Source: Kosmotogaceae bacterium (GTDB lineage Bacteria; Thermotogota; Thermotogae; Petrotogales; Kosmotogaceae). Taken from it: a stretch of 5,729 nucleotides of DNA. Positions 1 to 5,260 of the stretch are shown piece by piece. A program made the translations under genes and the position numbers. Where the stretch lies: positions 13,741-19,469 of the forward strand of contig DLVL01000030.1 in the NCBI GenBank assembly GCA_003444085.1, in the 5' to 3' direction. The notes under the pieces were generated by a model. It searched no databases. It was not told the origin of the DNA and worked only from the letters and a program-made list of their open reading frames with translations. Numbering within the stretch: position 1 is the stretch's first letter; every line of letters begins with the position of its first letter.

Positions 1-326
1 ATCTCCAGATCGGCCGTCTCACTTCCAAAAACCATGTGAGTGGCAAAGATTAAATCAAGTGTCCAGACCGAACCAAGGGCGAACCCTCCTGCGTCCTGTA
101 TGGAAAAAATCGTGGGGAGTTCGATAACAAGGTCCACACCCTGATCGATGGCAACCTCGCATCTTGCGTACTTGTTGATAATTGCGGGTTCCCCCCGTTG
201 GACGAAATTACCACTCATCACTGCAACGGTAACGTCCGGTTTCACCATTTTTCTGGCTTCTTCGAGGTGGTAAAGGTGACCGTTGTGAAAAGGGTTATAC
301 TCGACTACTATTCCCAGGATTTTCAT
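1..326 (-). CDS. tmcAL: tRNA(Met) cytidine acetate ligase, N-terminal part (runs off left edge)
   Basis: This is the first 108 codons of a TmcAL (YlbM) family protein. Family members activate acetate with ATP and form N4-acetylcytidine at the wobble position of elongator tRNA-Met in the cytoplasm. The visible part starts MKILGIVVEYNPFHNGH, which holds the HxGH nucleotidyltransferase signature at residues 14-17. The family blocks MSGNFVQRGEPAI (residues 37-49), NKYAR (51-55), DLVIELP (65-71) and FGSE (100-103) follow in the expected order. The ATG at 326-324 lies 1 nt after the panD stop, so the two genes are surely co-transcribed and probably translationally coupled. No separate strong ribosome binding site is seen. 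Nothing in the visible part looks damaged; the C-terminal RNA-binding half is outside the window. Confidence 0.93.
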   Translation of the reverse strand, partial: MKILGIVVEYNPFHNGHLYHLEEARKMVKPDVTVAVMSGNFVQRGEPAIINKYARCEVAIDQGVDLVIELPTIFSIQDAGGFALGSVWTLDLIFATHMVFGSETADLE

Positions 327-327
327 C

Positions 328-669
328 TCAAATAGGGTGGTTCTGAGTATCAACTCTCACGATGGTCGGGCCCTCATATTCCTCGTCTTCGTATAGAGCG
401 TACGACATTATTATCACGAGGTCACCTACTTCTCCGAGCCTGGCTGCCGCCCCATTAAGCGCTATCGTTCCGCTTCCAGGCTGCCCGCGCATTACGTATG
501 TCTCAAAGCGCTGACCGTTGTTGATATTGGCTATCTGTACAAGTTCGTATTCCTTTATGTCAGAGAGTTTCATAAGGTCTTCGTCGATTGTGATGCTGCC
601 CTCGTAATGAAGGTTCTTATCGGTTATCTTCACCCTGTGAAGTTTTGCTTTCAGCATTGTCCGGGTCAA
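328..669 (-). CDS. panD: aspartate 1-decarboxylase proenzyme
   Basis: PanD converts L-aspartate to beta-alanine for pantothenate and coenzyme A synthesis, using a pyruvoyl group made by self-cleavage of the chain. The 113-residue protein starts MTRTMLKAKLHR and carries YEGS, with the cleavage site between Gly24 and Ser25. Also in place are Lys9, Arg54 and Tyr58 (NNGQRFETY) and Asn72 of the NGAAA motif (Asn72-Ala76), followed by VGDLVII. I chose the TTG at 669-667: AGGAGG lies 8 nt upstream (683-678), and this start gives family numbering exactly. A GTG at 678 would overlap that Shine-Dalgarno sequence and add three residues. It is the first gene of a minus-strand operon with the tRNA acetate ligase gene 1 nt downstream. 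Length and motifs indicate a complete, functional enzyme. Confidence 0.96.
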   Translation of the reverse strand: MTRTMLKAKLHRVKITDKNLHYEGSITIDEDLMKLSDIKEYELVQIANINNGQRFETYVMRGQPGSGTIALNGAAARLGEVGDLVIIMSYALYEDEEYEGPTIVRVDTQNHPI

Positions 670-677
670 GCTAATCA

Positions 678-683
678 CCTCCT
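678..683 (-). promoter_or_regulatory. ribosome binding site that sets the panD start
   Basis: The minus strand reads AGGAGGTGATTAGC before TTG, a near-perfect anti-Shine-Dalgarno match with 8 nt between AGGAGG and the TTG codon at 669. This spacing favours TTG over the in-frame GTG at 678, which overlaps the site itself. Confidence 0.85.
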
Positions 684-718
684 GATGTTCGCTGGACCTC
701 TTCGCATTAATGGTATCA

Positions 719-737
719 GGAATAGTTCTATTATTCC
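719..737. repeat. inverted repeat, possible operator for panD
   Basis: GGAATA (719-724) and TATTCC (732-737) are perfect 6-bp arms around a 7-nt centre. The candidate panD -10 hexamer lies inside it, so a bound regulator could block transcription. The operator role is inference; the arms are short and no second copy was found in the window. Confidence 0.35.
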
Positions 738-738
738 A
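730..738 (-). promoter_or_regulatory. candidate extended -10 promoter element for panD
   Basis: The minus strand reads TGGAATAAT, which is TGn followed by AATAAT (five of six matches to TATAAT). The position 17 nt upstream holds CAAAAC, a poor -35, so only the extended -10 supports it. Transcription would begin near 723 and leave a leader of about 50 nt before panD. Confidence 0.35.
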
Positions 739-938
739 CTGAAATGACGATCGTTTTGCTCCAAGAGATATGGGCGTTAAACCAGGGCATCTTCAGTTTT
801 TCTTGAATAGCTAAGAAACCCGGTGAGCCCGTGACTATTATACTCACATCAGTTTCTCAGGGTCATCTCCTCATCTGCAGCGACTATGAGTCCTCTTGTG
901 ATCCGGAAATCAATTCTCACTTGTGATAACATGATTTC

Positions 939-945
939 AGGAGGT
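939..945 (+). promoter_or_regulatory. ribosome binding site of xseA-like gene
   Basis: AGGAGGT lies 8 nt before the ATG at 954 and fixes this start. A possible extended -10 (TGTGATAAC, 922-930) just upstream would start transcription almost at this site, giving a very short leader; that promoter is only a weak guess. Confidence 0.8.
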
Positions 946-953
946 CATTCCGA

Positions 954-2360
954 ATGCCTGCAAAGAGATTTGATGGCGTTGCAAGTTTGATGAGATGGAT
1001 AAAGGAAGTATCTTCTTCATTCATGAGCGGTCCAATCGAATTTCATGGTGAAGTGCGCTATGCACGCATAAACAGAAGAGGTGTGCTTGATATTGAACTT
1101 GTGGAAACAGTCAGCACTTTTGGAGGGAGTTACTCCTACCAGATCCCTTGTCAGCTCAATGACCCTTCTAGCATTCTCTCACTCTTAAAGGTGAGCAGCC
1201 CAACAGAAATGGAATCCGAAGATTACCTGATTGTTGGAACACTACAGTTCAGAGTGACTCAGAATCGATATGTCGTCGAAGTTATTGCAATAGAGCCATA
1301 CGGAAAAGGCGCGATAGAGAAGAGAAGGAAGAAAATACTGGAGACACTGGAAAGAGAAGGTCTCTATCCAGTCGAGAAAATGATCTCAGTTAGTGAACTG
1401 GGAGAACCTGTGACAAAGATGGCCGTTATTGCATCTCCTGGGACACGTGGGCTCGTGGACTTGTTAACGAACTTGAAGATGTCTCGACTTATCCCTGATA
1501 TTGAACTCTTTCCGGTAGCCGTAGAAGGCCCAACAGCACCGGCAAGCATTGCAGATGCCGTAGAGCAGGTTAATAACACTGATGCCCAGATCATAGCCAT
1601 TGTAAGAGGTGGAGGAGCTCAAAGCGGGCTCTTATACCTTGATGAAGAACGCCTTGCCAGAAGCATTATTAAGTCAAAGGTGCCGGTCGTCGTCGGTATT
1701 GGACACACAGAAGATGTAACGTTGCTTGACTATGTTGCAAGACTTTCTTTAGAGACACCTACGGCTGTTGGCCGGGAGATTGCTTCTACCAACGATGCAT
1801 ATGTTGAGGGATTAGAACGGACACACGATGATTTTCGATTAAGCTTTTCCGAACTTGCAACGGCAATTGAAAGAAGGGTCTCTGACACCGAAAGAGCGGT
1901 GAGATCATATGGAGTTCTGAGAGTAACCGCTTCAAACCTGAAGAATATCGCATCCCTGGCACGTACACTTCGTTCATTTGCGGATAGTCATACACTGGAG
2001 AGTTCAGGCTTCAGGAAAGCAGAAAGAGAGTTTCACAAGACAGGGGATTACTATCTCAGAAACGCTACTGAGAAGCTCTTTGGCAACGCAGAGGGTCTTT
2101 ACGAGACTGTCACGCATCGAGCCGAAATTGCCCGCTCAAGGCTTGACAAGTCATTGGCTGTTGTCAGGTCTATGAACCCGATAAGATCACTTTTCAGAGG
2201 TGGCGCGATTGTGACTGATGAGAATGGTAATCCTATAACGAGTATAGAAACGGTGGAAATCGGGGACGAGCTTAATGTAAGAGTCGAAGACGGTACGATC
2301 TCTTCCGAAGTTCTGAGCAAAACAAGAAGGAGTATGCCTAAATCTGTTCGGACGGGGTGA
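954..2360 (+). CDS. xseA: exonuclease VII large subunit-like protein, divergent
   Basis: Exonuclease VII degrades single-stranded DNA from both ends into short oligonucleotides. This 468-residue protein keeps the family order. The N-terminal OB-like region (about 25-115) is very divergent and lacks the usual SG-WYF-LKD pattern. The catalytic domain (about 120-285) keeps candidate active-site residues Asp169, Arg218 of VRGGG, and His251 and Asp254 of GIGHTEDVT, aligned by eye to E. coli Asp155, Arg205, His238 and Asp241. A long helical, probably coiled-coil segment follows (about 285-405), then the C-terminal block NPIRSLFRGGAIVT with VEDGTISSEV (about 408-453). Usual motifs are altered: GGGS-EDL is GGGAQSGLL and GHETD is GHTED. 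It leads a plus-strand operon, 4 nt before the small subunit. Family membership is secure; whether this is the housekeeping copy or a specialised paralogue is open. Confidence 0.9.
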   Translation: MPAKRFDGVASLMRWIKEVSSSFMSGPIEFHGEVRYARINRRGVLDIELVETVSTFGGSYSYQIPCQLNDPSSILSLLKVSSPTEMESEDYLIVGTLQFRVTQNRYVVEVIAIEPYGKGAIEKRRKKILETLEREGLYPVEKMISVSELGEPVTKMAVIASPGTRGLVDLLTNLKMSRLIPDIELFPVAVEGPTAPASIADAVEQVNNTDAQIIAIVRGGGAQSGLLYLDEERLARSIIKSKVPVVVGIGHTEDVTLLDYVARLSLETPTAVGREIASTNDAYVEGLERTHDDFRLSFSELATAIERRVSDTERAVRSYGVLRVTASNLKNIASLARTLRSFADSHTLESSGFRKAEREFHKTGDYYLRNATEKLFGNAEGLYETVTHRAEIARSRLDKSLAVVRSMNPIRSLFRGGAIVTDENGNPITSIETVEIGDELNVRVEDGTISSEVLSKTRRSMPKSVRTG

Positions 2361-2364
2361 TAAA

Positions 2365-2697
2365 GTGATTAGTAGAGAAGAGATTGAAGAAATGAGTATT
2401 GATGAACTGAAGGATCTGCTGAGCAATCTGGAAGAGAAGGATTTGAAGAGCATTCGCTTTTCTATTGCACTGGGCATCGTTGAGAGAGTTTCGGAACTCT
2501 TCGAAGTCGAACGCGAGAACATAGACATCGAAGATGCCATTGGCCTCTACGAAAAGGGGATGGATCTTCTGATCGCGTGCAGGGAAAAGCTGGCTGTCGT
2601 TGAGAGCAAGAAAGAGGAGATTGACAGGAAGTACCGTGCCTTAATCGCTTCTCAGCAGGACAAAAGAGAACAATCTGATAATCACGAAGAGGACTGA
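2365..2697 (+). CDS. xseB: exonuclease VII small subunit-like protein
   Basis: XseB subunits are short helical hairpins that bind the coiled coil of XseA and are needed for exonuclease VII activity. In this 110-residue protein the signature lies at residues 55-80: IEDAIGLYEKGMDLLIACRE, then KLAVVE. This matches the usual S-EEAL-LYE-G--L---C---L--AE pattern. The N-terminal 30 residues are an extra acidic helical stretch, and the C-terminal 15-20 residues are charged and probably disordered; typical XseB is about 70-80 residues. The GTG start at 2365 is preceded by GGGGTGA inside the end of xseA, with only 4 nt between the genes, so translation is probably coupled. An internal ATG at 2392 is a weaker alternative start. 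The sequence is too divergent to call from homology alone, but the position after xseA makes the call firm. Confidence 0.84.
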   Translation: MISREEIEEMSIDELKDLLSNLEEKDLKSIRFSIALGIVERVSELFEVERENIDIEDAIGLYEKGMDLLIACREKLAVVESKKEEIDRKYRALIASQQDKREQSDNHEED

Positions 2698-2705
2698 GGT
2701 GCATT

Positions 2706-3584
2706 ATGTTTGCAGAAGCAGTTTCTATTGCGAGTCGTTTCACACGTCCAGTAATAATATCAACAAGGCGAATAGATGGAACAGTCAGCTCTGCGATAGG
2801 TTCGTTTGTCATATTGAACGAAGAGGGATGGATACTCACAGTTGCTCACCTGTGGCAGTCTTATTTCGAGTACAAAAAGCATGAAAGTGCTGTGAAGCGT
2901 TACAGGGATGAGCTAGCCAGTATCAAAAGCGACACAAGGTTGAGTGAGAAGAAGCGCGAAAAACTGATCTCTTCTATTGAGATGGACAAGGGTGTTATCC
3001 AGAACCACTCTTTCTGGTGGGGAGAAGATGGTGTCGTTCTTAAGGACATAAAATCATATCCAGAGGGAGACATAATAACCGGCAGACTTGAACCTTTCAA
3101 TAAGCGAAGAGACATGCGCTTCCCGGTGATAAAGAATCCGGATATGAATCTTGATATTGGAACGAGCCTCTGCAAGCTTGGTTACCCATTTCATAAGATC
3201 AAGGCGTCGTTTGACGAAGATAAAGGAGCTTTCATACTTCCAGGGAAGACTGCTCCTGCGCTATTCCCTATAGAGGGCATCTTCACACGACACGTCATCG
3301 CAGGAAGGTCGAAACGAACAAACAAGGATATTAAGTTTCTGGAGACGTCGTCCCCAGGACTCATGGGACAAAGTGGAGGGCCCATATTTGACACAAAAGG
3401 GACGATATGGGCTATTCAAAGCAGAACGGTTCATTTTCCACTGGGATTCAGTCCCAAAATAAAGAAACGCGGAAAGGAAATAGAAGAGAACCAGTTCCTC
3501 AATGTGGGATGGGGGGTCCATCCAACCACCGTCGTGCAGTTTCTTGGAGACTCCGGTATTGATTTCAGAATGTCCAATTACTGA
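2706..3584 (+). CDS. trypsin-fold serine protease, cytoplasmic, linked to exonuclease VII genes
   Basis: The 292-residue protein has the marks of a chymotrypsin/HtrA-type serine protease. They are GSFVILNEEGWILTVAHLW with the catalytic His48, GDIITGRLEPF with Asp122 as the likely acid, and GQSGGPIFD with the nucleophile Ser223. The usual hydrophobic strands surround the serine, and WGVHPT lies near the C-terminus. There is no signal peptide, membrane segment or PDZ domain, so it should act in the cytoplasm. A charged, helix-rich insertion (about 52-105) sits between His and Asp, where simple proteases have a short loop. GAGGTG (2696-2701) precedes the ATG, and the gap after xseB is 8 nt, so it belongs to the same operon. 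The target is unknown; its partners suggest it could act on or with the nuclease, or on a shared target. Asp122 is the least certain of the triad. Confidence 0.83.
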   Translation: MFAEAVSIASRFTRPVIISTRRIDGTVSSAIGSFVILNEEGWILTVAHLWQSYFEYKKHESAVKRYRDELASIKSDTRLSEKKREKLISSIEMDKGVIQNHSFWWGEDGVVLKDIKSYPEGDIITGRLEPFNKRRDMRFPVIKNPDMNLDIGTSLCKLGYPFHKIKASFDEDKGAFILPGKTAPALFPIEGIFTRHVIAGRSKRTNKDIKFLETSSPGLMGQSGGPIFDTKGTIWAIQSRTVHFPLGFSPKIKKRGKEIEENQFLNVGWGVHPTTVVQFLGDSGIDFRMSNY

Positions 3585-3585
3585 G

Positions 3586-4273
3586 TCAGGCATCGACATA
3601 GTTCCGACCAATCAGTAACTCGTACACCTGTTCAGAAATCTTTGTCGCTCTTGATTGTGGATTATGCTCCCGCGCAGCCGCAAAGACATGATAGAACACA
3701 ATGCCCAGGTTAACATACCTTAAGGGCCACTCCTTTTGGGTTCTTCACGCTTATCAGGAGACGCTCATCCGATCTAATTTCAAATCTCCAGGGTTGCCTG
3801 TTCAGGGCTGACGGTGCCAGAATCGCTGCTTCCAACACCTCTTTCAGCTCAGGTGTAAAGCGCTCTCTTCTTACCAGGAAACTATCCAGTGGCTTTCTGC
3901 CCTTTTTGAAAAACATCTCCGCAAATGCGTTTTCTCCAGCAGATTTTCCAAGCAGAATTCTAACCGGAGCCTTATTGGTAGCTGAAGCCTGCCAACAGGT
4001 GTCGAAACCCATGCGAGTAAGGCCAATGACGATCTCTTCCCTCTGAAAGCCGTAGCATACCAGTTCATCAGGAACCTGTTTGACTTCAGCATGAAGGAAA
4101 GCTAATGCCTTCTTGATATCTTCCTAGAACTCCCAGCGCAGCTGCATTTTTCATTCAAGAGAACTGAGGTTGCACAGAAGACCTGATATCGCTTCCTTGT
4201 CGTCTTCTGTCAGCCTGTAGGGAACGTACTTTCGTGTTGAGTGTCTCTTCTTTGCAAGATCAATGAATCTCAA
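3586..4273 (-). pseudogene. TM1586-type nitroreductase, inactivated
   Basis: Conceptual translation from the TTG at 4273 (AGAGGTG at 4287-4281, 7 nt upstream) begins MRFIDLAKKRHSTRKY, a nitroreductase FMN-domain start. It runs in one frame to about 3722 but meets TGA at 4153-4151 and TAG at 4126-4124. Beyond these it reads ELVCYGFQREEIVIGLTRMG, FDTCWQAS and EAAILAPSALNRQPWRF, closely resembling the Thermotoga maritima TM1586 protein as I remember it (ELVEYGFQ, GFGTCWMA, ILAPSALNRQPW). Near 3720 the frame shifts by one; the new frame gives NLGIVFYHVFAAARE and ends at TGA 3588-3586. Total length, about 228 codons, fits a nearly complete gene (TM1586 is about 206). The intact family is presumed to be an FMN flavoprotein oxidoreductase. 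Two compensating frameshifts around 4120-4160 could replace the two stops. The gene ends 1 nt from the protease stop on the other strand. Confidence 0.85.
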
Positions 4274-4274
4274 C

Positions 4275-4373
4275 TCACGCCACCTCTGTGAAATCATACG
4301 TGTTTTCATCTGCAAAGTCTATCTGATTATCATGCGCTATTCCAGGATCGCTTGCCTGAAAACGCAGAGATTC
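4275..4373 (-). pseudogene. orphan 32-codon reading-frame tail
   Basis: Directly after the TAG of the ADP-ribosylglycohydrolase gene (4376-4374), the same frame stays open for 32 codons to TGA (4277-4275), including FQASDPGIAHDNQIDFADEN. The stretch is acidic and protein-like. It ends 1 nt before the TTG of the nitroreductase pseudogene, whose ribosome binding site lies inside it, the usual arrangement for the end of an upstream operon gene. It could be a lost C-terminal extension, the remnant of a deleted gene, or chance. No family is recognised. Confidence 0.4.
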
Positions 4374-5150
4374 CTACACAGGCACAAAAAACCGTGAACA
4401 GAATCTCTGTACCACTGAACGCAGACGGTCATCCAGTCTCTTCATTGCTTCATTGATAACTGTTTTAGGAATATGTCCGTAATAGGCGTGGGCAATTCCG
4501 CCGCTAATACATGCCAGTGTATCTGCATCACCGCCCAAAGAGACAGCCTTTCGTACGGCACTGACAAAGTCCTCTGATTCAAGAAAGGCACGTATTGCAT
4601 AAGGGACCGTACCCTGGCAGGTTGGGTCAAACGAGTACCATTTACGGACCGATGCTATTGGTTCGTTCAGATCGTAAGAAAACGAAGCCTCTATGTAGTT
4701 CTTCAACTCTTCCTTATTTCTGGAAATCCTTGCAAGAAAGGTTGCTGCCGCAGTTGCCTGAGCTCCGCGTATTCCCTCGGGATGATTGTGCGTTACAGCA
4801 GCAGTCTTCGCCGCTTCATCGAGGACCGTCTCAAGATCTGCAAACGCAAACCCGACCGGACTCACTCGCATGGCCGATCCGTTTCCAAAGCTTCCATATG
4901 GTTCATCTGAACCGGAACTTGCCCAAAGCATGAAACGGTTTCCGTAACCTCTATCGGGATAGAGGCGGTAGAATTCTCTGAAGAGTAGACCGTAATCAAG
5001 ACCGCTCAGTATGCTTTCAGCTACTGCCGCAGTAAGGACACTATCATCCGTGAAAGTGGATGAAGCAGCGAAAAGAGGGAAATTCTCCGTCATTACAGGT
5101 TGGTTCTCATATGGAGAACCACAAATATCACCAATTATCGCTCCCAGCAA
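4374..5150 (-). CDS. ADP-ribosylglycohydrolase family protein
   Basis: This 258-residue protein belongs to the ADP-ribosyl-glycohydrolase (ARH/DraG) fold, binuclear Mg2+ enzymes that remove ADP-ribose from proteins or small molecules; its own substrate cannot be read from sequence. It starts MLGAIIGDICGSPYEN. Metal-ligand motifs are FTDDS (Asp35, Asp36) and LGGDADT (Asp208, Asp210). GNGSAMRVSP (from about 89) and THNHPEGIRGAQA (about 120-132) are also family blocks. The reading frame is open to a TTG at 5216, but I prefer the TTG at 5150: it gives the standard family N-terminus and lies below a TATACT element (5200-5195). The ribosome binding site there (GGAAG, 10 nt upstream) is weak. The stop is TAG, with 32 further open codons beyond it. 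It is probably the first gene of the minus-strand unit that included the nitroreductase pseudogene. Confidence 0.88.
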   Translation of the reverse strand: MLGAIIGDICGSPYENQPVMTENFPLFAASSTFTDDSVLTAAVAESILSGLDYGLLFREFYRLYPDRGYGNRFMLWASSGSDEPYGSFGNGSAMRVSPVGFAFADLETVLDEAAKTAAVTHNHPEGIRGAQATAAATFLARISRNKEELKNYIEASFSYDLNEPIASVRKWYSFDPTCQGTVPYAIRAFLESEDFVSAVRKAVSLGGDADTLACISGGIAHAYYGHIPKTVINEAMKRLDDRLRSVVQRFCSRFFVPV

Positions 5151-5194
5151 AGAACCACTTCTTCCGAAAAAATGAGATGAAAATCGAACCCCAT

Positions 5195-5200
5195 AGTATA
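5195..5200 (-). promoter_or_regulatory. candidate -10 element for the ADP-ribosylglycohydrolase gene
   Basis: The minus strand reads TATACT at 5200-5195, 45 nt before the preferred TTG start. No good -35 lies 16-18 nt upstream; a TTGATT is present but only 10 nt away. The call rests on the hexamer and its position. Confidence 0.3.
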
Positions 5201-5205
5201 GAATA

Positions 5206-5229
5206 TTGACAATCAAGAAATGTTATAAT
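5206..5229 (+). promoter_or_regulatory. promoter of the MMPL/RND transporter gene
   Basis: TGTTATAAT (5221-5229) is a perfect extended -10 (TGn plus consensus TATAAT). TTGACA at 5206-5211 is a consensus -35 but is only 12 nt from TATAAT. It is 17 nt from the weaker TATCTT at 5229-5234. Either pairing starts transcription near 5236-5241 and leaves a leader of about 20-25 nt before the TTG at 5261. Confidence 0.6.
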
Positions 5230-5260
5230 ATCTTAATTATCATCTCTGGAGCTGATACTG

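Larger units (their letters stand above)
670..953. other. divergent intergenic region between panD and xseA-like gene
   Basis: About 280 nt separate the two start codons. The region holds the panD ribosome binding site, a candidate panD promoter inside an inverted repeat (719-737), an AT-rich TATTATACT stretch (836-844) with no matching -35 on the plus strand, two CTTGTGAT direct repeats (895-902 and 920-927) and the xseA ribosome binding site. No intact gene or RNA gene is recognised. Two short consecutive minus-strand reading frames (932-849 and 847-731) read like protein but are in different frames; they may be a remnant or chance. Confidence 0.6.

Noticed and set aside
836..844. TATTATACT as a plus-strand promoter for xseA
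   Set aside because: No -35-like hexamer lies at 16-18 nt; the nearest TTGAAT (803-808) is far too distant.
2187..2839. Long antisense open frames across the ends of xseA, xseB and the protease gene
   Set aside because: They are low-complexity, serine-rich shadows of genes with clear family motifs on the plus strand.
3710..4012. Open frame of 100 codons read as a stand-alone small nitroreductase
   Set aside because: It is the central, still open part of the larger broken nitroreductase; family sequence continues on both sides, past stops upstream and a frameshift downstream.
3871..4092. Minus-strand open frame of 73 codons overlapping the nitroreductase pseudogene
   Set aside because: It is out of frame with the recognisable nitroreductase sequence and has no family features.
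4595..4933. Plus-strand open frame of 112 codons inside the glycohydrolase gene
   Set aside because: It is antisense to conserved metal-binding motifs and has no ribosome binding site or recognisable domain.
5151..5216. Upstream TTG at 5216 as the start of the ADP-ribosylglycohydrolase
   Set aside because: It adds 22 residues not expected in the family and lies upstream of the candidate -10 at 5200-5195.
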